Assembly: GCF_025362475.1 (NCBI RefSeq)
Contig: NZ_JANYGH010000071.1
Coordinates: 1-64,000 of the forward strand
DNA length: 64,000 bases
DNA from: Mucilaginibacter sp.
Lineage (GTDB): Bacteria; Bacteroidota; Bacteroidia; Sphingobacteriales; Sphingobacteriaceae
Direction of reading: 5' to 3'
Shown here: positions 42,830 through 52,001 of the stretch, piece after piece
Layout: each line of letters opens with the position of its first letter
How positions within the stretch are numbered: the first letter of the stretch is position 1
Position numbers and translations under genes: made by a program
Notes under the pieces: model-generated
Database searches by the model: none
The model's input: the letters and a program-made list of their open reading frames with translations, nothing else
What the model was told of the DNA's origin: nothing

Positions 42830-43597
42830 ATGAGGTCGATATGGAAAGGGTCAATTGGGTTTGGATTGGTGAACATTCCTGTAAAGCTATTTTCGGCGGT
42901 GCAAACATCATCGCTTGATTTTGATATGCTGGATGGGCGCGATCATGCGCGGATCCGTTTTCAGCGGGTTAATGAGCGTACGCATAAGGAGGTACCTTAC
43001 GATAAAATTGTAAAAGGCTATAAGCTGAACGATGATTATGTGATTATGGAGGATCAGGATTTTGAGGATGCCGCACCCGAAAAAAGCAAGGTGATTGAGA
43101 TTGAAAGTTTTGTAGACATTGCCGACGTAAACCCCATGTTTTACGAAACATCCTACTATACCGAACCCGATACCAAAAACAATAAAGCCTACGCCCTATT
43201 ATTAAAAGCGCTCATCCAATCAAAAAAAGCAGGCCTGGCCCGTTTTGTACTGCGCAGTACCGAGAGCCTGTGCATTGTACACCCGGTTGAACATGTGCTG
43301 GTGGTTACGCGGATCCGCTTTGGGCAGGAAATACGTGGTACGGAGGATTTGAACATTGGTGATGATGTTACCGTAAGCAAAAAGGAGCTCGACGTGGGCC
43401 TGGCCCTCATCAATCAGTACGCCGAAGATTTTGATGTATCTAAATTTAAGGATGAATATAACGACGAGCTGCTGAAGATCATCAAAGCAAAATCAAAGGG
43501 CAAGCGGGCAACGGTCAAGAAACTTAAACCGCATAAAGCTAGCAGCGATGATCTGTATGATCAGCTGTTGAGTAGTTTAAAAACGAAGAAGGCATAG
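42830..43597 (+). CDS. ku: Ku protein (bacterial non-homologous end joining)
   Basis: Bacterial Ku homodimers bind DNA ends and recruit LigD. The start MRSIWKGSIGFGLVNIPVKLFSA is diagnostic, so the ATG at 42830 is used rather than an upstream GTG. RFQRVNERTHKEVPYDKIVKGY and YYTEPDTKNNKAYALLLKAL belong to the ring-forming core. The C-terminus is short and lysine-rich (KSKGKRATVKKLKPHK). No ligD is adjacent; a ligase partner would have to lie elsewhere. Confidence 0.95.
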   Translation: MRSIWKGSIGFGLVNIPVKLFSAVQTSSLDFDMLDGRDHARIRFQRVNERTHKEVPYDKIVKGYKLNDDYVIMEDQDFEDAAPEKSKVIEIESFVDIADVNPMFYETSYYTEPDTKNNKAYALLLKALIQSKKAGLARFVLRSTESLCIVHPVEHVLVVTRIRFGQEIRGTEDLNIGDDVTVSKKELDVGLALINQYAEDFDVSKFKDEYNDELLKIIKAKSKGKRATVKKLKPHKASSDDLYDQLLSSLKTKKA

Positions 43598-43839
43598 GCG
43601 GGGTGTGCAGATGCTTTAATCTCTTGTATTCCTGCGTAAAGTGTCTGTTAATGAATTGTATAGACAGGGTTCCTGTTTTCTATACAGCTTTAAATATTGA
43701 AAACTACATGCTTCTTGCTTAAAACAGGATAAATTAGCGTATTTTCTTTCGTAATAATTAATATTTGTGATAAAAATGGAAATTTGGCATCCCCTTTGTA
43801 TTTCTTTAATCATCATTAAAACTTCAAAACATATTTACT

Positions 43840-44379
43840 ATGGCAACTACAAAAACAGCTGAACAAACAATGGACGTTCAGGAATCAGCCTTGAATGAAT
43901 TATTTTTGGATGAGTTAAAAGACATTTACTGGGCCGAAAAACACCTGGCAAAAGCATTACCCAAAATGGCAAAAGCGGCAACTTCTGATAAGTTACGCGC
44001 CGCTATCGAAAATCACTTATCAGAAACCGAGCACCAGATAACGCGCCTGGAAGATGCCTTTGCATCAATAGGCGAAAAAGTTGCCGGCGTAAAATGCGAG
44101 GCCATGGCCGGTTTGTTAAAAGAGGCCGAAGAAATTATTTCTGAGACCGAAAAACACAGCCAAACCCGTGATGTGGGCATCATTTCGGCCGCTCAAAAAA
44201 TTGAGCATTACGAAATTGCCTCCTACGGAACGCTAAAAACCCTGGCCACCGTATTGGGTTACGGCGAAGCCGCGGAGTTATTTGACTCGACCCTGCAGGA
44301 AGAAAAAACCTGCGACAGCCTGCTTACACAAATAGCCCAGGCGGGTATTAACAAAGGGGCAAAAACGGAGAAGGCGTAA
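43840..44379 (+). CDS. DUF892 ferritin-like protein (YciE/YciF type)
   Basis: A four-helix bundle of the ferritin-like DUF892 family. ALNELFLDELKDIYWAEKHLAKALPKMAKAA carries the first metal-site Glu, HLSETEHQITRLE a second, and KIEHYEIASYGTLKTLA and LLQEEK-like LDSTLQEEKTCDSLL the later helices. YciE/F proteins are stress-induced, and some bind a diiron site; the reaction is unknown. It is followed by a small lmo0937-like gene that commonly shares stress regulation, though the two are 113 bases apart. Confidence 0.9.
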   Translation: MATTKTAEQTMDVQESALNELFLDELKDIYWAEKHLAKALPKMAKAATSDKLRAAIENHLSETEHQITRLEDAFASIGEKVAGVKCEAMAGLLKEAEEIISETEKHSQTRDVGIISAAQKIEHYEIASYGTLKTLATVLGYGEAAELFDSTLQEEKTCDSLLTQIAQAGINKGAKTEKA

Positions 44380-44492
44380 GCCCCTCCAAAACCCCTCCGG
44401 CAAATGTGGTTTAACTTTTGTAAAACAAAACGCGGCTAACGGATATTATATATACATCTATCTATGAAAACATTAACTAAAAACAAATTATC

Positions 44493-44648
44493 ATGAACTC
44501 ATTATTGTATATAATCGCCGTTATCTTGTTAGTTGGTTGGGCCATCGGGGTGTTTTTTACCACTGTAGGCAGCCTGATCCATGTATTACTGGTGATTGCT
44601 ATTATTGCCGTATTACTGGGTATCATCAGGAGACCAACAGCTATTTAA
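44493..44648 (+). CDS. lmo0937-like small membrane protein
   Basis: A 51-residue frame starting MNSLLYIIAVILLVGWAIG and ending GIIRRPTAI, with two hydrophobic spans. Wording and length match the lmo0937-type small membrane proteins, which are often stress-induced. The stop is followed 24 bases later by a strong terminator, which supports a real gene. The function is unknown. Confidence 0.82.
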   Translation: MNSLLYIIAVILLVGWAIGVFFTTVGSLIHVLLVIAIIAVLLGIIRRPTAI

Positions 44649-44671
44649 GTAGAAGAAAAATATAGTTTTTA

Positions 44672-44707
44672 TGCCCGTCCCTGCTTGCAGGGCGGGCTTT
44701 TTTTTTG
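44672..44707 (+). terminator. Terminator after the lmo0937-like gene
   Basis: GCCCGTCCCTGC pairs with GCAGGGCGGGC around TT, followed by nine or more T's. It also abuts the stop of the convergent gene at 44708. Confidence 0.9.
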
Positions 44708-45754
44708 TTAAAACCCTACGTAGGCTAATACCGTTGCCTGTTTTTTATTTCCGTTGGCATCTGTAATAACCAAAGCGCCTTTTCGGTACAGGGTTAGCCC
44801 TTCCCAGTTATTTTTATACCCGGGGAAAGTGGCCACCTGTTGCCATTTGCTGCCTTTTACGTTTTTGAGCTTTACAATGCGGGCATAAGTGGTTTTTGAT
44901 GATTTTAAATAGCCGGCATCTTTAACCAAACTATCGCGCAGGTTAGGGATGGTGTTTTTTATATTTTCTTCCTGGTGATTAAGCTTATCGTTATCCAGGT
45001 AATATTTATAATCGCCGTTCCAGAAATAGTTGATGCCGTAGATAGCGCCTTTTGCATCAGCGGTAATATCAGTGATCCTGAAATATAGCTGTGGGGCCTT
45101 AATTGGTTCCGGTTGTTTGGCAAACGAGGTATCAATTAAGTATCCCTGCCCACCGGCGGGCATTCCGTTATATTCGTAATAAGCCAGCAGTTTATTTTCT
45201 TTGGGCAGCCAGGTTACAGCCTCAAAGCCGGCGTTGTTAATCAGCTCGGGGCGTTTGAGGTTGACGATGTGCTGCGGGTCGATAATTATTTGGTTATTAA
45301 TGGTATCAAGCCGGGCTTTGAGCAGGTAGCAGTTTGGGGATTTATCGTCGGTTTCGATAGATAGGAACACCGTGTTGTTTACGATGCTTATCGCCTCAAA
45401 ACCCTCATATTCATCCGCTACGTTGTTGGGCAGTTTATCCAGGTTTAGCACTTTAAGAGATTTATAGGCTGATAGTGCGGAGTCTTTACCATCAACCACG
45501 CGGCCAATGCTATCGGTAAGTAAACTGTAAATCAAAAACTCACCCTTTAGGTTATCTTTTTTAATCAGCGTTTTATGGTCGCCATATTGTGGCAGCAGGT
45601 ATACGCGGTTGCCGTAAGTGCACATGCCCGAGTACTCTTCGCCTACGCCATCAATGGCTTTGGGCAAGGGAATGGTTTTATATGTATTTTGACTGTAAAC
45701 CCGGGCACAGCAATAGGCAATTACAGCAAGCAGCAAAATGAATCTTTTTTTCAT
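44708..45754 (-). CDS. Secreted protein of probable beta-propeller fold
   Basis: A signal peptide (to about residue 21, RVYSQ) precedes a 325-residue beta-rich domain. Repeated blade-like segments are seen: EEYSGMCTYGNRVYLLPQYGD, EGFEAISIVNNTVFLSIETDD, NNAGFEAVTWLPKENKLLAYYE and NNWEGLTLYRKGALVITDANG. The repeated GFEA/WEG phrases resemble esterase-like/phytase-like propellers (PF13449 type). The enzymatic role is not evident. It is a single gene, convergent with the lmo0937-like gene. Confidence 0.7.
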   Translation of the reverse strand: MKKRFILLLAVIAYCCARVYSQNTYKTIPLPKAIDGVGEEYSGMCTYGNRVYLLPQYGDHKTLIKKDNLKGEFLIYSLLTDSIGRVVDGKDSALSAYKSLKVLNLDKLPNNVADEYEGFEAISIVNNTVFLSIETDDKSPNCYLLKARLDTINNQIIIDPQHIVNLKRPELINNAGFEAVTWLPKENKLLAYYEYNGMPAGGQGYLIDTSFAKQPEPIKAPQLYFRITDITADAKGAIYGINYFWNGDYKYYLDNDKLNHQEENIKNTIPNLRDSLVKDAGYLKSSKTTYARIVKLKNVKGSKWQQVATFPGYKNNWEGLTLYRKGALVITDANGNKKQATVLAYVGF

Positions 45755-45794
45755 GTGGATAATATGGATACAAAACTAAATATACGGTTTTTAG

Positions 45795-45991
45795 CGTGGG
45801 CGGGGTGCGTGTTGCGGGGATCGGGTGGCGTGGGGCGAGTTGCGGGTGGCGTGTTCCGAGGATCGGGAAGTAAGGGTTGAGTCTTCTCCGCTATACCTGC
45901 ATTTGCAGATATATGCCCATTAAAACTCGAACCGCGCAACACGCCCCGCCCCCGTAACTCGCAACACGCCCCACGATCCTCGCCCCACCGA
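45795..45991. repeat. G+C-rich inverted repeat block before the Bat operon
   Basis: The gap 45755-46113 has no gene. Its G-rich half (45795-45869) contains two tandem-like phrases with GTTGCGGG and GAGGATCGGG. Its C-rich half (45926-45991) holds the complements, such as AACTCGCAACACGCCCC and CGATCCTCG. The two halves can pair over much of their length, leaving about 55 bases between them. The block stands out sharply from the AT-rich DNA next to it. Confidence 0.75.
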
Positions 45992-46083
45992 TAAAACCCT
46001 ATATTTACAGCTAACACTAAAACATTTAACAAAATTTAACATTTAAACGTGGAATTTTTTTAGCAGAAAAAAGTTTGTGTGTT

Positions 46084-46091
46084 TAAGTTTG
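46084..46091 (+). promoter_or_regulatory. Candidate Bat operon promoter -7 element
   Basis: TAAGTTTG matches the TAnnTTTG -7 consensus and lies 22 bases before the moxR-like ATG. A T-rich stretch about 20 bases upstream may serve as the -33 region. Confidence 0.45.
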
Positions 46092-46113
46092 CTTTCGAAA
46101 TAAAAAAGGGTTC

Positions 46114-47169
46114 ATGGAAGAATTAAATATCAATACCGAAAATGTTTCATCGGGCGCTGTTACCGGTAGCACATCGTATTCAACCGATATCAGGGCGCTG
46201 AACGAAATGATACAAAAGGAAAGTGCCTTTATCGATCTGCTTAAAATGGAGATGGACAAAGTGATCATTGGGCAAAAATATATGGTTGAACGTTTGCTGA
46301 TCGGTTTACTGGCCGATGGGCACATCCTGCTGGAAGGTGTACCGGGTTTGGCAAAAACTTTAGCCATCAACACGCTGGCCAAATGTATCCAGGTTGATTA
46401 CAGCCGGATCCAGTTCACTCCCGATTTGTTGCCGGCCGATTTGGTGGGTACGATGATCTATAACCAAAAAAAGGAAGAGTTCATTGTTCGTAAAGGTCCG
46501 TTGTTCTCCAACTTCATCCTGGCCGATGAGATCAACCGTGCACCTGCCAAAGTGCAGAGTGCCCTTTTAGAGGCCATGCAGGAACGCCAGGTAACTATTG
46601 GCGATAATACTTTCCCGCTGCCAAATCCATTTTTGGTACTGGCAACCCAAAATCCTATTGAGCAGGAGGGTACTTACCCGCTGCCAGAGGCTCAGGTTGA
46701 CCGTTTTATGCTGAAAGTAGTGATCACTTACCCGGATAAGGAAGAAGAAAAGAAAATTATCCGCGCCAACATATTACCGGGCGGTATGCTGAAACCATCA
46801 CCAATCATTAAGCCCGAAGAGATTGTTCGTGCCCGTAAGATTGTTCGCGAGGTATATATGGACGAGAAGATTGAGCAATACATTATCGATATTGTTTTCG
46901 CTACCCGTTTCCCAGAGCAGTTTAAACTGGCGCATTATAAAAACCTCATCACCTTTGGCGCGTCGCCAAGGGCGAGTATCAACCTGGCTTTGGCTGCCAA
47001 GGCTTACGCCTTCATCAAACGCCGTGGTTATGTGATACCGGAGGATGTGCGTGCTATTTGCCACGATGTATTGCGTCACCGTATAGGTTTAAGCTACGAG
47101 GCCGAGGCTGAGAACATCACCAGCGAAAATATTATTACCGGAATCTTGAACGCGGTAGAAGTACCGTAA
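46114..47169 (+). CDS. MoxR-family AAA+ ATPase
   Basis: MoxR ATPases act as chaperones for metal or cofactor insertion and complex assembly, usually with VWA-domain partners. Walker A is LLEGVPGLAKT, Walker B ILADEINRAPAKVQSALLEAM, sensor 1 VLATQNPIEQEGTYPLPEAQ, and the arginine-finger region VDRFMLK follows. Length 351 is slightly above average because of a 40-residue polar N-terminus. It heads the operon of DUF58, BatD-like, VWA and TPR genes. Confidence 0.95.
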   Translation: MEELNINTENVSSGAVTGSTSYSTDIRALNEMIQKESAFIDLLKMEMDKVIIGQKYMVERLLIGLLADGHILLEGVPGLAKTLAINTLAKCIQVDYSRIQFTPDLLPADLVGTMIYNQKKEEFIVRKGPLFSNFILADEINRAPAKVQSALLEAMQERQVTIGDNTFPLPNPFLVLATQNPIEQEGTYPLPEAQVDRFMLKVVITYPDKEEEKKIIRANILPGGMLKPSPIIKPEEIVRARKIVREVYMDEKIEQYIIDIVFATRFPEQFKLAHYKNLITFGASPRASINLALAAKAYAFIKRRGYVIPEDVRAICHDVLRHRIGLSYEAEAENITSENIITGILNAVEVP

Positions 47170-47313
47170 GGAGTATTCTCAGGAGGGGGCGAAAGAAAGA
47201 TATTATGATCTAATTGCAAGGCCGGGCGTAAAGTTCGCAGAGCAGAGCGCATAAGATTTCTAAAATCGTTCGAAATGACATTTTTGTTTGATTTAAAAAA
47301 TTGCTAATAAAAG

Positions 47314-47343
47314 TCCTCTCCCTTTAGGGGAGGATTTAGGAGG
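47314..47343. repeat. CCTCTCC/GGGGAGG palindromic repeat before DUF58 gene
   Basis: CCTCTCC and GGGGAGG flank CTTTA, followed by ATTTAGGAGG. It is related to the C-rich arms around the glnS terminator. Its GGAGG tail ends a few bases before the DUF58 ATG and could double as a ribosome-binding site. 47.2-47.28 kb also carries a degenerate AATGACA-type element. Confidence 0.6.
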
Positions 47344-47348
47344 AGCCA

Positions 47349-48230
47349 ATGGCTAAGGATACCAAAGAACTGCTAAAAAAGGTAAGGAAGATAGAGATAA
47401 AAACCAGGGGATTAAGTAACCACTTATTCTCGGGCGAGTATCATTCGGCTTTCAAGGGGCGGGGTATGGCCTTTAGCGAAGTGCGCGAGTACCAGCTTGG
47501 CGATGAGATCCGTACCATTGACTGGAACGTTACCGCCCGCTTTAACCACCCCTATGTAAAAGTGTTTGACGAAGAGCGCGAGCTTACCGTTATGCTGATG
47601 ATGGATGTGAGCGGATCAGAAAACTTTGGTACCCAAACTCAGCAAAAGCAGGATCTGGCTACCGAGCTTTGCGCGGTGCTTGCCTTTTCGGCCATCCAAA
47701 ACAATGATAAAGTGGGGGTGATATTTTTTAGCGATAAAATAGAAAAGTTCATTCCGCCAAAAAAAGGGCGTACCCATATCCTGATGATCATCAGGGAACT
47801 GATAGATTTTAAACCCGAAAATAAAGGCACCAACGTTGCCGTCGCGCTAAAATACTTTACCAGCGTTATCAAAAAGAAATGTACGGCTTTTATACTATCT
47901 GATTTTATTAGTCCGGGTTTTGAGGATGAGCTGAAGATTGCCAATAAAAAACATGATATTATTGCCTTGAGGCTTTATGATAAACACGAAGAGGAGTTTC
48001 CAAACCTGGGCCTTATCCCGATGAAGGACGAAGAAACAGGCGAGCTACTTTGGGTAAATACAGCCGATGAGCATGTGCGCCAGGCTTTTAAGGCCGACGC
48101 ACTAAAAAGAAACGGAATGCTGAAAGAAACCTTTAAAAGATCGGGTGTTGATTTTACCAGCGTGGGTACCCATGAATCATACGTAAAACCATTAATGACA
48201 CTATTTAAAAAGCGGGAAGGCCGGAGATGA
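47349..48230 (+). CDS. DUF58 domain protein of the Bat operon
   Basis: The 293-residue protein has the DUF58 core: GRGMAFSEVREYQLGDEIRTIDWNVTAR, then DEERELTVMLMMDVSGS, a VWA-like fold with a partial MIDAS (D-x-S-x-S). DUF58 proteins are constant partners of MoxR ATPases. It starts 179 bases after the ATPase gene, an unusually long gap for this operon that contains a repeat. Its stop overlaps the next gene by 4 bases. Confidence 0.93.
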   Translation: MAKDTKELLKKVRKIEIKTRGLSNHLFSGEYHSAFKGRGMAFSEVREYQLGDEIRTIDWNVTARFNHPYVKVFDEERELTVMLMMDVSGSENFGTQTQQKQDLATELCAVLAFSAIQNNDKVGVIFFSDKIEKFIPPKKGRTHILMIIRELIDFKPENKGTNVAVALKYFTSVIKKKCTAFILSDFISPGFEDELKIANKKHDIIALRLYDKHEEEFPNLGLIPMKDEETGELLWVNTADEHVRQAFKADALKRNGMLKETFKRSGVDFTSVGTHESYVKPLMTLFKKREGRR

Positions 48231-49186
48231 TCAAGTGTTTTAAATATTCCCTGGTACTATTGCTTGCAGGTGCTTTTTACAATGCCTTTGCCCAAACGCC
48301 GCAAGCGGGAGCAAAGCTGGATAAGGCTACAATACTCCTGGGCGAGCAAACCAAGCTGCACCTCAGCATCAAATTTAATGTGAAGGATAAGGTGGAGTTT
48401 CCGGCACTGGCAGATTCTATTGCCGGGAAGATCCAGATTGTAAGCAGCAAAACTGATACCCTGTTTGATAAGGGCGATGTAAGTATAGAAACTATTCATA
48501 AAAGCTACACAATTACCGGCTTTGATAGCGGCGCGTATGTAATACCATCCTATGCGTTTAAAACAACAACAGGCCCGGTTTTTACACAAGCTTTAACCAT
48601 TATGGTACAGCCGGTAGCGGTTGATACTACCAAAGCCTTTTATGATATAAAGCAGCCGCTTGCTATAAAATATTCATTTTTGGATTGGCTGCGCGATAAC
48701 TGGCCATGGGTTGTGGGCACCTTGCTGGCCATTTTAATTATTGCCGGTATAGTATACTACATTAAAACAAGGCCTAAAAAAGTAATCATCATTGAGCCGC
48801 CTAAACCTAAGGTGCCGGCCCATATTACCGCATTGCAAAAACTGCAGGAGCTGCGCGATAAAAAGCTATGGCAGCAGGAGCAGGTGAAGCAGTTTTACAT
48901 TGAACTGAGCGAGGTGATCAGGGAATACCTGGAAAACAGGTATGCTATAACAGCTCATGAGCAAACATCTGAGGAGATTTTTGCCAGTTTAAGGTTCATG
49001 GATATTACAGAGGAGAACAAGAACGCGCTTCGCCAGATGCTTATTCTTGCCGATTTGGTGAAGTTTGCCAAGGAGAAACCATTGCCTTTTGAAAATGAGC
49101 AAACCATGGATAATGCCATCAGCTTTGTAAATAAAACACAACAGGCATATCAGCCACAAACAGATAAACAAGAGGGGAACAAATGA
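48227..49186 (+). CDS. BatD/DUF4381-like membrane protein of the Bat operon
   Basis: A signal peptide (to about residue 22, NAFAQ) is followed by an Ig-like exported domain (residues 25-145), one membrane span near residues 160-182 and a cytoplasmic helical domain. The segment VKQFYIELSEVIREYLENRYAITAHEQTSEEI is characteristic of DUF4381-type proteins in MoxR operons. It is translationally coupled on both sides (4-base overlaps). It probably links the ATPase complex to an exported partner. Confidence 0.8.
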   Translation: MIKCFKYSLVLLLAGAFYNAFAQTPQAGAKLDKATILLGEQTKLHLSIKFNVKDKVEFPALADSIAGKIQIVSSKTDTLFDKGDVSIETIHKSYTITGFDSGAYVIPSYAFKTTTGPVFTQALTIMVQPVAVDTTKAFYDIKQPLAIKYSFLDWLRDNWPWVVGTLLAILIIAGIVYYIKTRPKKVIIIEPPKPKVPAHITALQKLQELRDKKLWQQEQVKQFYIELSEVIREYLENRYAITAHEQTSEEIFASLRFMDITEENKNALRQMLILADLVKFAKEKPLPFENEQTMDNAISFVNKTQQAYQPQTDKQEGNK

Positions 49187-50187
49187 GCTGGTTTAAAGGA
49201 ATAGAATTTGCCCATCCCGAATTTTTCTGGTTGTTTATCAGCATACCCCTTATGGTTGGCTGGTACATCTGGAAGCAAAGGCAGCTGCAGGGAAACCTAA
49301 GCGTGCCTACCTTAAAGGGATTCACCATCATCAAAAAAAGCATGCTGCCCAAATTTAGGCATTATGCTATTGTGCTGCGTTGTTTGGCTGTGGCCGCATT
49401 GGTTGTAGCGCTGGCAAGGCCACAATCATCATTAAGCTGGCAAAACAGTACTACCGAAGGAATAGATATCGTTATTGCATCAGATATTTCGGGCAGTATG
49501 CTGGCCGAAGATTTTAAGCCCAACCGCTTAGAGGCCGGTAAAGAAATAGCTATTGATTTTATAAAAGGCCGCCCGGATGATCGTATTGGTTTGGTGGTTT
49601 TTAGCGGTGAAAGCTTTACCCAATGCCCGCTTACTATTGATCATAGTGTGCTTATTAATATGTACGCTGATATTAAAAATGGGATGATTACCGATGGTAC
49701 CGCCATAGGTATGGGCCTGGCAACAGCTGTTAACAGGCTAAGAGGGAGCGAGGCCAAAAGTAAGGTTGTGATATTGCTAACCGATGGTTCAAACAACTCC
49801 GGGTCGATACCGCCTATAACCGCGGCCGAAATTGCCAAACAATTTAAGGTAAGGGTATATACCGTAGGTTTGGGTACCAACGGCTTTGCGCCATACCCGG
49901 TACAAACCCCAATGGGGGTACAATACCAGCGCATGCCGGTAGTTATTGATGAGGTCACGTTATCAAAAATTGCCAGTATTACGGGCGGTAAATATTTCAG
50001 GGCCACCAATAACGCGACGCTAAAGGATATATACACACAAATAGATAAGCTGGAGAAAGCTAAGATTGATGTTACCCAGTACCGCAAAAAAACCGAAATG
50101 TTTTTGCCTTGGGCCATCATCGCGCTGGTTTTATTATCGCTTGAATTTATATTAAAAAACACCCTGTTCAGAGGGGCTTTAACTTAA
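49183..50187 (+). CDS. batA: BatA: VWA-domain membrane protein
   Basis: Two N-terminal spans, a VWA domain and a C-terminal span give the Bat arrangement. The MIDAS motif is intact: DISGSM with the later Thr in MITDGTAIG and the Asp in ILLTDGSNNSG. Bat proteins were first linked to aerotolerance and stress in Bacteroides; a direct biochemical role is not settled. It overlaps the preceding gene by 4 bases and is 3 bases from batB. Confidence 0.93.
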   Translation: MSWFKGIEFAHPEFFWLFISIPLMVGWYIWKQRQLQGNLSVPTLKGFTIIKKSMLPKFRHYAIVLRCLAVAALVVALARPQSSLSWQNSTTEGIDIVIASDISGSMLAEDFKPNRLEAGKEIAIDFIKGRPDDRIGLVVFSGESFTQCPLTIDHSVLINMYADIKNGMITDGTAIGMGLATAVNRLRGSEAKSKVVILLTDGSNNSGSIPPITAAEIAKQFKVRVYTVGLGTNGFAPYPVQTPMGVQYQRMPVVIDEVTLSKIASITGGKYFRATNNATLKDIYTQIDKLEKAKIDVTQYRKKTEMFLPWAIIALVLLSLEFILKNTLFRGALT

Positions 50188-50190
50188 TAG

Positions 50191-51231
50191 ATGTTACGTT
50201 TTGCACATATAGAATATTTATGGGGATTGGTCATTGTACCGGTGTTCATCATCCTGTTTTTAACAGTGAGCATCTGGAAAAAGAGGGCTATCTCCTCACT
50301 TGGGGATAAAAATGTGGTTAAGTTAATGATGCCGCAGGTTTCTTTGTCAAGACCGTGGTGGAAGTTCACTTTCTTTTTGGTTGCCTATGCGGCATTAATA
50401 GTAGGCATAGCCGACCCACAGATTGGATCAAAAACCGAAGAGGTAAAACGCAAAGGCGCCGACCTGATGATACTGCTTGATGTATCAAACAGTATGCTTG
50501 CGCAGGATCTGGCACCTAACAGGCTGGAGAACGCCAAACGCGCCATTGCCCAGCTTGTTGATCGTTTGCATAATGACAGGATTGGTATTATTGTATTTGC
50601 CGGTCAGGCTTATGTGCAACTCCCTATCACAACAGATTACTCGGCAGCAAAGCTATTCCTCAATACTATCAATACCGATATGGTGCCTACGCAGGGTACA
50701 GCCATTGGCGCGGCGATAGACCTGGGTATGCAGTCGTTTGATTTTAAAAATGGAACAGGTAAGGCCATGATCATTATTACCGATGGCGAAAACCATGAAG
50801 ATAACGCGGTAGAGGCGGCTACTAATGCCCGGCGCAGGGATGTATCTGTTAATGTGGTTGGCGTTGGCTCGCAGGAGGGCGCACCAATACCGGTTTATGA
50901 AAACGGTCGCCCGGTAGGTTTCCATACAGATAGTGTGGGCCAGCAGGTGATAAGTAAGCTTAACGAGGATATGGGTAAGGAAATAGCTACAGCTGGTGGC
51001 GGGGTGTATGTAAGGGCCAATAATACCAATAGCGGCCTGGGCATTGTGATGGATGAGATTAACAAATTGCAGCGCAAAACTTTGGATACCAAATCATTTA
51101 AAGATTTTGAAGATAGGTTTCAGTTTTTCCTGAGCATCGCTTTTGTATTGCTGCTGGCAGAGTTTTTTATATCAAACCGTAAAAACATGCGGTTGAGCGG
51201 GATAAAATTATTTGAAGTAAAGAAGTCATGA
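50191..51231 (+). CDS. batB: BatB: VWA-domain membrane protein
   Basis: The second VWA protein of the operon, with the same topology as BatA. The MIDAS residues are in LLDVSNSMLAQD, TQGTAIGAAID and IIITDGENHEDNA. The RIGIIVFAGQAYVQLPITTDYS phrase is the usual Bat signature. Its last codons overlap batC by 4 bases. BatA and BatB form a complex in studied relatives. Confidence 0.93.
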   Translation: MLRFAHIEYLWGLVIVPVFIILFLTVSIWKKRAISSLGDKNVVKLMMPQVSLSRPWWKFTFFLVAYAALIVGIADPQIGSKTEEVKRKGADLMILLDVSNSMLAQDLAPNRLENAKRAIAQLVDRLHNDRIGIIVFAGQAYVQLPITTDYSAAKLFLNTINTDMVPTQGTAIGAAIDLGMQSFDFKNGTGKAMIIITDGENHEDNAVEAATNARRRDVSVNVVGVGSQEGAPIPVYENGRPVGFHTDSVGQQVISKLNEDMGKEIATAGGGVYVRANNTNSGLGIVMDEINKLQRKTLDTKSFKDFEDRFQFFLSIAFVLLLAEFFISNRKNMRLSGIKLFEVKKS

Positions 51232-51983
51232 AGCAATTGATTATAGTTGTATTATTGGTACTGCAGGCTTCATTCCTTTTTGCCCAGCAGGAAAAAAAGT
51301 ACATTAAAAAAGGTAACGAGCTTTACCAGGAAAAGAATTATAAAGAGGCCGAAGAAAACTATCGTAAATCTGTTGGTAAAACCGCTAAAACGGTTGAAGG
51401 TAACTTTAACCTGGGCGATGCCCTGTATAAACAAAAGAAATTTGATGAAGCCCAGCAACAGTTCAGTAAAATAGCGTCTTCATCAACCAATAAACAGGTT
51501 TTGGCAAATGCTTATCATAATTTAGGCAATTCCCTGTTAGAGAAGAAAAAGCTGGAAGAAAGTATTGCCGCTTATAAAAAGTCGTTGCTGAATAACCCAA
51601 CCGACGATCAAACCCGTTACAACCTGTCATACGCCCAAAAAATGTTGAAAAAGCAACAGGACGATAAAAAGAAACAGGATAAAAAGAACGATAAGAATAA
51701 GGACAAGAAGAATAAAGACGATAAGAACAAGGATAACAAGAACGATAAGGATAAAGACAAAAAAGATCAGGATAAGAAGGATCAGGATAAAAAAGACCAG
51801 GACAAGAAAGACCAGGATAAAAAAGATCAGGATAAGCAAAATCAACCACAGCCCAACAATGTATCAAAAGATGATGCCGAGCGGATGCTGGAAGCCCTGA
51901 ACAATGATGAAAAACAAACGCAGGATAAGCTAAAAAATAAAAAGCTGAAAGGCGCAAGGGTAAAAATATCCAAAGACTGGTAG
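51228..51983 (+). CDS. batC: BatC: TPR protein with Lys/Asp/Gln repeat tract
   Basis: A signal peptide (to SFLFAQ) precedes three to four TPR units (residues 20-135) ending TDDQTRYNLSYAQKML. A highly charged tract follows (about residues 140-205) in which Lys-Asp-Gln-Asp-Lys pentads repeat at least five times. A short C-terminal segment ends DDAERMLEALNNDEKQ. The pentads correspond to 15-bp tandem repeats in the DNA. BatC interacts with the BatA/B complex in relatives. The tract length may vary by slippage. Confidence 0.9.
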   Translation: MKQLIIVVLLVLQASFLFAQQEKKYIKKGNELYQEKNYKEAEENYRKSVGKTAKTVEGNFNLGDALYKQKKFDEAQQQFSKIASSSTNKQVLANAYHNLGNSLLEKKKLEESIAAYKKSLLNNPTDDQTRYNLSYAQKMLKKQQDDKKKQDKKNDKNKDKKNKDDKNKDNKNDKDKDKKDQDKKDQDKKDQDKKDQDKKDQDKQNQPQPNNVSKDDAERMLEALNNDEKQTQDKLKNKKLKGARVKISKDW

Positions 51984-52001
51984 GCCCTATATTTATAACA
52001 A

